A stretch of DNA of 12,259 nt from JAYZVT01 sp050248375 (GCA_050248375.1 JBFWSL010000083.1:1-12259), one strand, 5' to 3'; counted from the stretch's first letter, positions 1 through 6,222 are shown. Numbers and translations: made by a program. Notes: generated from the sequence alone by a model not told the origin.

Positions 1-330
1 CTCTACGCGGAGTCGCTGGGCTTCTGGGCCCCTGCCCTGTTCGCGCTCGTCTACGGGGCGGCGAACGGCATCTTCACCATCGTGCGCGGGCTGGCAGCGG
101 CGGAGATGCTGACGCGGGAGGCTTACGGCGCGATCAATGGCGCGCTGGCCGCGCCGTCCACGGTGATGCGCGCCATCGCGCCGCTCGGCGCGGCGGTGCT
201 GTGGTGGTGGGGCGGAGGCTACGACGCGGTGCTGGCCGCCGCGATCATTGGCGCGCTGCTGACGGCGGCCGCCTTCTGGTTCGCGGCCATCGCGGGCCGT
301 CCCGCGCCGCCGAAGAAGCGCAAGACATAA
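1..330 (+). CDS. MFS transporter, C-terminal part (gene runs off the left edge)
   Basis: Reading frame 1 is open from the first base and ends at TAA 328-330, so 109 residues of a longer protein are visible. They hold hydrophobic stretches that read as the last membrane helices, including one around the motif LYAESLGFWAPALFALVYGA and a long one near the end rich in Ala, Gly and Trp. The stretch NGIFTIVRGLAAAEML resembles the late helix and loop of small-molecule MFS exporters. The protein ends in a short basic cytoplasmic tail (PKKRKT). The substrate cannot be told from this fragment. The gene converges on the collagen-like gene and is separated from it by a hairpin. The MFS call is by pattern recognition, and a related multi-pass transporter family is possible. 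Confidence 0.7.
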   Translation, partial: LYAESLGFWAPALFALVYGAANGIFTIVRGLAAAEMLTREAYGAINGALAAPSTVMRAIAPLGAAVLWWWGGGYDAVLAAAIIGALLTAAAFWFAAIAGRPAPPKKRKT

Positions 331-332
331 GA

Positions 333-362
333 TCGGCGGACGGCGCACATGCCGTCCGCCGA
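333..362. terminator. Perfect inverted repeat between convergent genes, likely bidirectional terminator
   Basis: The arms TCGGCGGACGGC (333-344) and GCCGTCCGCCGA (351-362) form a perfect 12-bp stem with a 6-base loop. The hairpin starts 2 bp after the MFS stop codon and lies 6 bp from the stop codon of the leftward collagen-like gene. The position between two converging genes and the stem's GC content fit a shared terminator, although neither side has a long uninterrupted T run. Confidence 0.8.
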
Positions 363-368
363 CCGCGC

Positions 369-863
369 TCATTTCTTCATGCAGACGATGGTGACCTGGA
401 GGCCGGAATCCGCGTCCGCGCCGCACGCGGCGCCACGGGCGGAGGTGCGCACTTCGCCCACCAGGGCGTCGGGCTCTGCGGCCCTGCGGCAATGGGCGCT
501 TGCAAGCACCTCGCCGTCGCCGCAGTTCTCCGCGTTCTTCTCCGAGACGACCACGCGCAACGCCGCGCCCGGATCGCCCTTGTCGCCCTTGTCGCCCTTG
601 TCGCCCTTCTCACCCTTGTCGCCCTGCTCGCCCTTGGCCCCCTGAGGGCCGGCGGGACCCGCAGGGCCGGCCACTCCGGCCGGTCCGGGCTGCCCGGCGG
701 GTCCGGCAGGGCCGGCGGGGCCCGCCGGACCCGGATCGCCCTTGGCTCCGGCCTCTCCCTTGGGCCCGGCGGGACCGGTATCGCCTTTCGGCCCCTGCGG
801 CGCTTCGCATCCGGCCAGCAGAAGCAGCGACAGTGTCGCCAAAACAGTGCCAGTCACTCTCAT
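369..863 (-). CDS. Collagen-like (Gly-X-Y) repeat lipoprotein
   Basis: This 164-residue protein has a short hydrophobic signal ending in the lipobox LAGC (Cys19), so it should be lipidated and anchored in the envelope. Residues 24-101 are about 26 uninterrupted Gly-X-Y triplets. The first part is mixed, the centre is nearly pure GPA, and the last part is a charged run of GDK/GEK triplets. Such repeats form collagen-like triple helices, so the protein is probably a trimeric stalk. The C-terminal 63 residues form a small domain with four cysteines, which could make two disulfides, and end in VCMKK. The start ATG (863-861) is preceded on the minus strand by a strong purine run (GGGGGGAG). It lies 105 bp downstream of the SGNH hydrolase gene on the same strand and may or may not be co-transcribed. 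Its partner or function is unknown; adhesion, biofilm and surface-fibre roles are typical of bacterial collagen-like proteins. Confidence 0.85.
   Translation of the reverse strand: MRVTGTVLATLSLLLLAGCEAPQGPKGDTGPAGPKGEAGAKGDPGPAGPAGPAGPAGQPGPAGVAGPAGPAGPQGAKGEQGDKGEKGDKGDKGDKGDPGAALRVVVSEKNAENCGDGEVLASAHCRRAAEPDALVGEVRTSARGAACGADADSGLQVTIVCMKK
574..636. repeat. Tandem 9-bp repeat (7 units) inside the collagen-like gene
   Basis: Seven consecutive 9-base units of the form TCGCCCTTG (plus strand) run from 574 to 636. Units 574-600 are identical and the others differ by one or two bases. They encode the charged GDK/GEK/GEQ triplets. Unit length is a multiple of three, so gain or loss of units would change stalk length without breaking the frame. 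Confidence 0.85.
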
Positions 864-968
864 TTCACTCCCCCCTCTCGCTTATGGACCGCGAGTCCCG
901 CGGCCCTCATCCCATAGGCAAGCACCGCAAGGCTTTTGTGACAAGCGCCAGGTGCAGGGAAGCGGGGG

Positions 969-2174
969 TCAGTCGGGGTGGCGTTCCATGTCGCGCAGCA
1001 ATGCATCGGCAATGATTTCGGCGACACGGCGCGAGCCCATGGCGGTGAAGTGCAGGCCGTCATAGACGTCGGCGCGGTTTCGCCATTGCCTCGCGTTGGC
1101 GAGATCGACGAGAAGAGCGCCTTCCTGCCTGGCCACCTCGCGGATCAGGACGTTCGCGTATAGTTGCAGGCGATACAGTTCGGGCATGTCCAGCTTTCCG
1201 CGCTCGAGTTCCTCGCGCGACAGCAGACCCGGATGGCCTTGCGCGTCGCCGGGAAGCACGAGCACCTGCGTCATCAGCACGGGCGCGGAGCCCCAGGCCT
1301 TCACCAGCCGCACGAAGGACCTGAGCGAGGCCTCGTATTGTGCGGCGAAGGCTGGTTCACGGTTCCCCGCCCCGCCGGAGGGCGGCGTGCCGGCATCCTG
1401 CGCCCCGGCCGCGAACCCGCGTTGCACGAGTGTCTTCAGCGCCTTCCAGCCGCGGGCGAGCACCTCGAAGGTGTAAGGAAAGGTAACGGCGCGCAGGTCC
1501 TCGAAAAGCCGGCCGGCGCTGCGCTCGCGTTCGCGCAGTATTCCGTAGGTCCGGTCAGTGTTCCAATAGGTGCCGTGGCTCCCGAGCACGCCGATGTCAT
1601 TCAGGGCATTGAGCAGCACGGCGTAGCGGGGCTTCAGCGGAGCGATCTTGCCGAGATAGGCGATGAGCGAGTGCATCGACGTGTTGCCGGACTTGCCCGC
1701 ATTCAGGGAGTTGATCCTGAGGCCGGTGCGCTGCTCGATCAGCCTGCCGGCGAGATAGGGAAAGCGCTCCTCGGGCTCCATGTAGAGGCATTCGGTGGTC
1801 GAGCCGCCAACGAAAGCGATCTCCAGGTCAGGCCTGTCATGGATGAAGGACGGTTCGATGAAACCCGACGGGTCCATGTCCAGGGCATACCAGTCCTTCA
1901 CCGGCTCGTCCGAGCCCGTCCTGCGGGCGGAAGGTGTGCCAAAGCGGTGACGCCTGTTGGGCTGCCACTCGCGGACGATCAGCCCGCGGTGCTGGTGCAG
2001 CGATACAGTCGCCCCCGGACGGGCGGCCTTCGCGGGATCGGGCGCCAGCATGGACTCGGTCACGAACAGCAGCGCGAGGACCAGCAGGCCGCACAGCACC
2101 AAGGCGGTGAGAACGGGATGCCGCTCGAAGCGGTTCGCGGGCCGGCCGTCCGGTGTGTTGCCGTCCTGTGTCAT
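969..2174 (-). CDS. Membrane-anchored SGNH/GDSL-family hydrolase
   Basis: This 401-residue protein has one N-terminal membrane segment (about residues 20-40), so the catalytic domain is probably periplasmic. The SGNH blocks are visible: FVGGSTTE with nucleophile Ser125, NAGKSG with the block II glycine (Gly161), NALND with Asn192, and DGLH with Asp372 and His375 as the Asp-x-x-His pair. Families of this fold are esterases, or transferases that add or remove O-acyl groups on sugars and lipids. Its gene starts 15 bp after the carbamoyltransferase gene, with an AGGGAC ribosome site between, so the two are surely co-transcribed and may work on the same substrate. A low-complexity Gly/Ala/Pro linker lies near residues 254-272. 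The actual substrate, and whether it hydrolyses or transfers, cannot be read from sequence. Confidence 0.85.
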   Translation of the reverse strand: MTQDGNTPDGRPANRFERHPVLTALVLCGLLVLALLFVTESMLAPDPAKAARPGATVSLHQHRGLIVREWQPNRRHRFGTPSARRTGSDEPVKDWYALDMDPSGFIEPSFIHDRPDLEIAFVGGSTTECLYMEPEERFPYLAGRLIEQRTGLRINSLNAGKSGNTSMHSLIAYLGKIAPLKPRYAVLLNALNDIGVLGSHGTYWNTDRTYGILRERERSAGRLFEDLRAVTFPYTFEVLARGWKALKTLVQRGFAAGAQDAGTPPSGGAGNREPAFAAQYEASLRSFVRLVKAWGSAPVLMTQVLVLPGDAQGHPGLLSREELERGKLDMPELYRLQLYANVLIREVARQEGALLVDLANARQWRNRADVYDGLHFTAMGSRRVAEIIADALLRDMERHPD

Positions 2175-2189
2175 CGGCGGTCCCTGTCC

Positions 2190-4025
2190 TCAGTCGGCCT
2201 CGAACGCCTCGGCATGGCTATGCTTCAACGCCGCGTCCTGCTTGTCCTTCTCGAGGAAGCAGTTGCCGACGACCAGCGTGTCCATCCCGGTGCCCATGAA
2301 ACAGCGGAAGGCATCCTCCGGCGTGCAGACGATGGGCTCGCCGCGCACGTTGAAGCTGGTGTTGACCAGGACCGGACAGCCGGTGCGCTTCCTGAAGGTC
2401 TCCAGCAGCGCGTGATAGCGCGGGTTGGTCTCGCGGTGCACGGTCTGGACGCGGGCGGAGTAGTCCACATGAGTGACCGCGGGAATGTCGGAGCGCACGA
2501 CGTTGAGCTTGTCGATGCCGAACAGCTCCTCCTCCTCGGTGCTCATGGCGCGGCGGCGGTTGCGCTTCACGTCCGCGACGAGCAGCATGTAGGGGCTGTC
2601 CCCGTCCAGCTCGAAGTAGCGCGCCACGTCCTCCCGCAGAACGGAAGGCGCGAAGGGGCGGAAACTCTCCCGGTACTTGATGCGCAGGTTCAGGGTGCGC
2701 TGCATCTTCGGATTGCGCGGATCGCCGAGGATGGAACGGGCGCCGAGCGCGCGCGGCCCGAACTCCATGCGGCCGGAGAACCAGCCGACCGCGTCGCCGC
2801 GGTCGAGCGCGCCGGCGGTCCGCTCGAACAGCGCGGAATCGGGAAGCACGTCGTAGACGGCGCCCGCGGCCGACAGGCGGGTCTCGATGTCCTTCTGGGA
2901 GAACTCGGGCCCGAGATAGCTGCCCTGCATTGCGTCCATGGCGCCGTTCACATGGCGCGGCTTGCCGAGATGCAGATGCCAGGCGGCGAGCGCGGCTCCG
3001 AGCGCGCCGCCGGCATCGCCGGAGGCCGGCTGGATCCAGATGCGCTTGAACCTGCCGTCGCGCAGCACCTTGCCGTTGGCGACGCAGTTCAGCGCCACGC
3101 CGCCCGCGAGGCACAGATTCTCCATGCCGGTGCCGCGCGCCATTTCGCGGGTGATGCGCAGCATCGCCTCCTCGGTGACCGCCTGCACGGAGGCGGCGAT
3201 GTCCATGTGGAACGGCGTCAGCAGTTCGTCGGGCTTGCGGGCGGGTTGCCCGAACAGTTCCTCGAAGCGCCGCGAGGTCATCTTCAGGCCCGTGGCGTAA
3301 TCGAAATAGCTCTGGTCGAGCCAGAAGGAACCGTCCTCCCTCAGGTCGATGAGATGATCGAGAATCTTCTGAGCGTATTTCGGCTGGCCGTAGGGGGCCA
3401 GCCCCATGACCTTGTATTCGCCGGAGTTGACCTTGAAGCCCGTGTAGTAGGTGAAGGCCGAATAGAGCAGCCCGAGACTGTGCGGGAAGCGGATCTCGCG
3501 CTGCATGTCGAGGGCGTTCCCCCGTCCCACGGAAATGGACGAGGTGGACCATTCGCCGACGCCGTCCACGGTCAGCACCGCCGCTTCCCCGAACGGCGAG
3601 GCGAAGAAGGCGGAAGCCGCGTGGCTCTGATGGTGCTCGGCGAAGAGCAGCCTGGCTCCCGCATCCTCCCCGCCGGGAAGCGCCGCGAGGGCCTTTTCCA
3701 GGTTGCGCCGCTGGAACAGCTTGTCCTTGAGCCAGACCGGCATGGCGGTGCGGAAGGAGAGGAAGCCGCGCGGCGCGTTGGCGAGATAGGTCTCCAGAAG
3801 GCGCTCGAACTTGATCAGCGGCTTCTCGTAGAAGACTACGTGATCGACGCCCTCGAGGCCGCAGGACGCCGCCTCCACACAGTAGCGGATGGCGTGTTCG
3901 GGAAAGCCGGCGTCGTGCTTGCGCCGGGTGAAGCGCTCCTCCTGGGCCGCCGCGGCAATGCGGCCATCCTCGACCAGCGCGGCGGCGCTGTCGTGGTAAT
4001 AGGCCGAGATTCCCAGAATGCGCAT
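2190..4025 (-). CDS. Carbamoyltransferase, NodU/TobZ/CmcH family
   Basis: This is a full-length 611-residue member of the two-domain O-carbamoyltransferase family, which uses carbamoyl phosphate and ATP, via a carbamoyl-adenylate, to carbamoylate a hydroxyl on a sugar, antibiotic or toxin. It begins with the family hallmark ILGISAYYHDSAAALV. The Kae1-like N-terminal domain has the metal-site histidines EHHQSH (131, 132, 135), VDGVGEW (about 153-159), GLAPYG (208-213), LAGGVALNCVANGK (307-319) and the GDAGGALGAA glycine loop (336-345). The C-terminal YrdC-like part has EFGPRALGARSIL (421-433), RPFAPSVL (456-463) and VNTSFNVRGEPIV (554-566). No key motif is missing. It lies 34 bp after the DUF5989 gene and 15 bp before the SGNH hydrolase gene. 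The acceptor is unknown; the membrane-protein neighbours suggest an envelope glycan or exported polymer rather than an antibiotic. Confidence 0.93.
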   Translation of the reverse strand: MRILGISAYYHDSAAALVEDGRIAAAAQEERFTRRKHDAGFPEHAIRYCVEAASCGLEGVDHVVFYEKPLIKFERLLETYLANAPRGFLSFRTAMPVWLKDKLFQRRNLEKALAALPGGEDAGARLLFAEHHQSHAASAFFASPFGEAAVLTVDGVGEWSTSSISVGRGNALDMQREIRFPHSLGLLYSAFTYYTGFKVNSGEYKVMGLAPYGQPKYAQKILDHLIDLREDGSFWLDQSYFDYATGLKMTSRRFEELFGQPARKPDELLTPFHMDIAASVQAVTEEAMLRITREMARGTGMENLCLAGGVALNCVANGKVLRDGRFKRIWIQPASGDAGGALGAALAAWHLHLGKPRHVNGAMDAMQGSYLGPEFSQKDIETRLSAAGAVYDVLPDSALFERTAGALDRGDAVGWFSGRMEFGPRALGARSILGDPRNPKMQRTLNLRIKYRESFRPFAPSVLREDVARYFELDGDSPYMLLVADVKRNRRRAMSTEEEELFGIDKLNVVRSDIPAVTHVDYSARVQTVHRETNPRYHALLETFRKRTGCPVLVNTSFNVRGEPIVCTPEDAFRCFMGTGMDTLVVGNCFLEKDKQDAALKHSHAEAFEAD

Positions 4026-4059
4026 GGCGCCGGGGTCCTGCTCGGCGGCGATGGCCGCC

Positions 4060-4209
4060 TCAGAATACGGTGTAGATAAAGGGCGCCAGCGCGGAGCCCT
4101 GGGCCATGACCAGCAGGCCGCCGAAGATCAGCAGTACGAACAGGACCGGCATCAGCCACCATTTGCGGCGGGCTTTCATGTAGGCGAAAAGCTCTTTGAG
4201 GAAGGACAT
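4060..4209 (-). CDS. DUF5989-family small membrane protein
   Basis: A 49-residue protein is encoded from ATG 4209-4207 to TGA 4062-4060. It starts MSFLKELFAYMKARRKWWLM, an amphipathic basic N-terminus, followed by one membrane helix (about residues 20-38) and the tail GSALAPFIYTVF. From memory this pattern is that of DUF5989, a small family repeatedly found between sxtJ-like and carbamoyltransferase genes. It starts 13 bp after the sxtJ-like stop codon and ends 34 bp before the carbamoyltransferase start. The ribosome-binding site is weak, so translational coupling to the upstream gene is likely. It probably helps recruit or assemble the carbamoylation machinery at the membrane, but that is inference; no biochemical role is known to me. 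Confidence 0.88.
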   Translation of the reverse strand: MSFLKELFAYMKARRKWWLMPVLFVLLIFGGLLVMAQGSALAPFIYTVF

Positions 4210-4222
4210 CGGGTTCTCGCTG

Positions 4223-4630
4223 TCAGAACTGGTTCTTCATGGACGACTCGGGGACCGTTTCGCGCACGGTCCAGTAGCTGACGCCGACCGGCGCCCGCCG
4301 CCGGCGCAGCGGATCGCGAAAGATCCGCATGACCAGCCCCACGGGCGTGAAAACAAGAACGAACATGGCCAGCATGACCACCGGGCTGACCACGCGATGC
4401 ATCAGCAGCGAGAGCCGGAACCATATGCGGTTCAGCGGACCGAGCAGCGCCGGCCGCATCAGCGCCAGCGCCAGGAAGCCGCCCGAGGCCGCGAGGCAAG
4501 CGCTCATTGCAAGGGTATTCCCGCGCAACCACAGCGCGAGCAGCCCAAAGACACCGGCAAAGACAAGCCCCGTGGAGCGCTCCGAGGGAGGCCCGGGCTG
4601 ATCCGCCTGCAGGAATTCGTGATTGCTCAT
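4223..4630 (-). CDS. SxtJ-family membrane protein
   Basis: The best start is ATG 4630-4628 (MSNHEFLQAD...), giving 135 residues; it is preceded on the minus strand by a purine-rich stretch (GGGGAAAAGGGA). A frame extension upstream to 4765 is less likely because it adds 45 residues of unconserved, basic sequence. There are two or three membrane helices (about residues 20-36, 41-58 and 80-104). The motifs PLNRIWFRLSLLMHRVVSPV and FTPVGLVMRIFRDPLR match the SxtJ family as I remember it, named from a saxitoxin-cluster membrane protein of unknown activity. It is the first gene of the leftward cassette with DUF5989, carbamoyltransferase and SGNH hydrolase. The family's persistent linkage to NodU-type carbamoyltransferases suggests a membrane partner of that enzyme, not a saxitoxin role here. 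Confidence 0.82.
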   Translation of the reverse strand: MSNHEFLQADQPGPPSERSTGLVFAGVFGLLALWLRGNTLAMSACLAASGGFLALALMRPALLGPLNRIWFRLSLLMHRVVSPVVMLAMFVLVFTPVGLVMRIFRDPLRRRRAPVGVSYWTVRETVPESSMKNQF

Positions 4631-4930
4631 TTCCCTTTTCCCCACCCAAGGCATTTTTCCATACAGACTTCGCCCAGGGTTGTCGAGAACAGCCCGAAAA
4701 GCCCACTTTTGCCTGTTTTCCAGACGCAAAGCCCGCGCAATGGGCAGCGCCCGCACAACAGTCAATCACCATCGGCGAAGACTATAATGCTCATTGATAT
4801 TAGCGATTTGACTTATGGCATCCCGAACCGCTGTCATGAATAATTGCGTGACCTTCGGAGCGTGGGGCACCGGAGGCGCAGTTATCGAGTTGTGCCCGGG
4901 AAACGGAAAAGTGCGCATCGCAAATCGGCG

Positions 4931-4948
4931 CTGTCATCCATCCGACAT
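4931..4948 (+). promoter_or_regulatory. Pho box (PhoB binding site) upstream of the AEP importer operon
   Basis: CTGTCAT (4931-4937), four bases (CCAT), then CCGACAT (4942-4948). The two 7-mers are 11 bp apart, as in PhoB sites. The first matches the repeat exactly and the second is one base from CTGACAT, the second half-site reported for alphaproteobacteria. The box ends 141 bp before the GTG start. A -10-like GATAGAT begins 8 bp downstream (4957-4963), the usual arrangement where PhoB replaces -35 recognition. This predicts induction under phosphate starvation. Confidence 0.72.
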
Positions 4949-4963
4949 CCAATTTCGATAGAT

Positions 4964-4977
4964 GCCGCTTCGGCGGC
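4964..4977 (+). other. UUCG-tetraloop hairpin in the probable 5' leader
   Basis: GCCGC (4964-4968), TTCG, GCGGC (4973-4977) form a perfect 5-bp stem capped by the very stable C(UUCG)G tetraloop. If transcription starts about 6-8 bp after the -10-like GATAGAT, this hairpin would sit at the 5' end of the message, where it could protect it from decay. No T run follows, so it is unlikely to be a terminator. Confidence 0.5.
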
Positions 4978-5078
4978 GCGAGGTGGGGAATGCGCCACTT
5001 CGCAACAAGTACCAGCGTACTGCCTTTCGGTTCCCAGTAACGAAAATGGCCGGGCTCCGTGCAAGCCGGAGTGCCAAC

Positions 5079-5085
5079 AGGAGGT
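5079..5085 (+). promoter_or_regulatory. Strong Shine-Dalgarno sequence that sets a GTG start
   Basis: AGGAGGT lies at 5079-5085, 4 bp before GTG 5090-5092. The next in-frame ATG (5105-5107) would be 19 bp away, too far, and the upstream ATG at 4844 has no ribosome site. GTG is therefore the preferred start of the binding-protein gene. Confidence 0.8.
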
Positions 5086-5089
5086 AGCA

Positions 5090-6130
5090 GTGATCGATAC
5101 AATCATGAGGAAATTCGGACAGACCGCCGTGGGCGCGCTGATGGCCGCCTGCCTGCTGGGCGGCGCCGCCAAGGCGGAAGAGCTGATCGTCTACACCGCG
5201 GTGGAGCCGGAAGAACTGACCGGTTTCGCCAAGGCGTTCCAGGCCAAGAACCCCGGGATCGAGATCAAATGGGTTCGCGACTCCACCGGCATCATGACCG
5301 CCAAGCTGCTGGCCGAGGGCAAGAATACCCAGGCCGACATCGTGTGGGGCCTGGCCGCCACCAGCCTGCTGCTGCTGAAGGACAAGGACATGCTGGAGCC
5401 CTACGCTCCCAAGGGTATCGAGAATCTCGACGGCAAGTACATGGACTCCGGCAAGCCGCCGTCCTGGGTGGGCCAGCGCGCCTATATCGCCTCCATCTGC
5501 TTCAACACGGCGGAGGCCAAGGCGAAGAACCTTCCGGCCCCGACCTCGTGGCACGATCTCACCAAGCCCGTCTACAAAGGCCAGATCGTCATGCCGAATC
5601 CGGCCTCCTCGGGCACCGGCTTCCTCGACGTTTCAAGCTGGTTCCAGATGTGGGGCGAGGAAAAGGCCTGGGCCTTCATGGACGGCCTGCATGAGAATGT
5701 GGGCGTGTACACCCATTCGGGTTCCGCGCCCTGCAAGATGGCCGCGAAGGGCGAGTTCGCCATCGGCATCTCCTTCGCCTACAAGGGCGCCCAGCTCAAG
5801 GGCGATGGCGCACCGGTCGAGGTGATCGCTCCCTCGGAAGGCCTCGGCTGGGAGCTTGAGAGCTTCGCGCTGGTGAAGGGCGCAAAGAACGCGGCCGCGG
5901 CCAAGAAGTTCGCCGACTGGTCGGTCGAGAAGGACACCAACGTGATGTACGCGGAGAACTATGCCGTGGTGGCCTATCCGGGCGTCGCCAAGCCGGTGAA
6001 GTTCTTCCCCGAAAACGTCGAGCAGAAGATGATCAAGAACGACTTCGAGTGGGCGGCGACAAACCGCGCCGACATCCTCAAGAAGTGGGAAGCGAAATAC
6101 GGCTCCAAGAGCGAACCCAAGAAGAAGTAA
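5090..6130 (+). CDS. phnS2: 2-aminoethylphosphonate ABC transporter, periplasmic substrate-binding protein (PhnS2/AepX type)
   Basis: From the GTG start it has 346 residues. A Sec signal peptide (residues 1-29) ends in AKA, with cleavage expected before Glu30; the Cys in it is not in a good lipobox, so the mature protein should be soluble in the periplasm. The mature protein opens with ELIVYTAVEPEEL and contains ADIVWGLAATSLLLL and NPASSGTGFLDVSSWFQMWG, the pattern I recognise from the putative AEP-binding family (TIGR03261) that also resembles AepX of marine bacteria. It has the class II fold type of the ferric-iron and polyamine binders. The C-terminus is a lysine-rich tail. The ATPase, double permease and a PbfA-like enzyme follow, which strongly supports an aminophosphonate ligand. 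It is preceded by a Pho box and followed by an attenuating hairpin. The exact ligand (AEP versus its hydroxy or N-methyl analogues) is inferred. Confidence 0.9.
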   Translation: MIDTIMRKFGQTAVGALMAACLLGGAAKAEELIVYTAVEPEELTGFAKAFQAKNPGIEIKWVRDSTGIMTAKLLAEGKNTQADIVWGLAATSLLLLKDKDMLEPYAPKGIENLDGKYMDSGKPPSWVGQRAYIASICFNTAEAKAKNLPAPTSWHDLTKPVYKGQIVMPNPASSGTGFLDVSSWFQMWGEEKAWAFMDGLHENVGVYTHSGSAPCKMAAKGEFAIGISFAYKGAQLKGDGAPVEVIAPSEGLGWELESFALVKGAKNAAAAKKFADWSVEKDTNVMYAENYAVVAYPGVAKPVKFFPENVEQKMIKNDFEWAATNRADILKKWEAKYGSKSEPKKK

Positions 6131-6156
6131 GGGTTCGGAGCCGTCCAATTGACACC

Positions 6157-6187
6157 GGCCCCCGGCCAGATACGCTGACCGGGGGCC
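6157..6187 (+). terminator. Hairpin after the binding-protein gene, probable leaky terminator or mRNA stabiliser
   Basis: GGCCCCCGG (6157-6165) pairs perfectly with CCGGGGGCC (6179-6187), and an inner CAG/CTG (67-69 with 75-77 of the same block) can extend it after one mismatch. AATTTCTTC follows, a short U-rich tract. It lies 27 bp after the phnS2 stop and 36 bp before the ATPase start. Such elements are common after binding-protein genes and lower expression of the membrane components relative to the binding protein. Confidence 0.7.
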
Positions 6188-6222
6188 AATTTCTTCATGG
6201 ACCAGCAGCGGCGGGGGGTCGC

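Larger units (their letters stand above)
4631..5089. promoter_or_regulatory. Divergent intergenic region between the carbamoylation cassette and the AEP uptake operon
   Basis: This 459-bp gap holds no convincing gene. It is less GC-rich than its flanks from about 4640 to 4960 and must contain promoters for both directions. Visible elements are a Pho box at 4931-4948, a lone CTGTCAT half-site at 4831-4837, an isolated TATAAT at 4783-4788 without a good -35 partner, and three small hairpins in the likely 5' leader of the rightward operon (4964-4977, 5008-5021, 5055-5071). I could not fix a promoter for the leftward cassette. Confidence 0.7.

Noticed and set aside
911..944. TTGTCA...TATGGG on the minus strand as a promoter of the collagen-like gene
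   Set aside because: The spacing is 22 bp and the -10 is poor, so I could not support it, although a promoter somewhere in this 105-bp gap is possible.
1164..4079. A 971-codon open frame on the plus strand opposite the SGNH hydrolase and carbamoyltransferase genes
   Set aside because: It is antisense to two well-supported genes, lacks a recognisable domain, has Arg/Ala/Gly/His-rich low-information sequence, and is the expected stop-poor shadow of GC-rich coding DNA.
2190..4630. Saxitoxin or antibiotic biosynthesis because of SxtJ and TobZ-like neighbours
   Set aside because: No polyketide, amidinotransferase, aminoglycoside or other tailoring genes are present; the two families are widespread in envelope-related cassettes.
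4783..4788. Exact TATAAT as a promoter for the rightward operon
   Set aside because: No acceptable -35 lies 16-18 bp upstream, and it is about 300 bp from the start codon; the Pho box with its -10-like motif is a better candidate.
4844..5089. 82-codon in-frame extension of the binding-protein gene to an upstream ATG
   Set aside because: It would bury the signal peptide behind a basic unconserved stretch, includes the Pho box region, and has no ribosome site, whereas GTG 5090 has AGGAGGT just upstream.
4800..5102. Minus-strand 100-codon frame in the divergent intergenic region
   Set aside because: It crosses the Pho box and the start of the binding-protein gene, and shows no recognisable family, signal or ribosome site.
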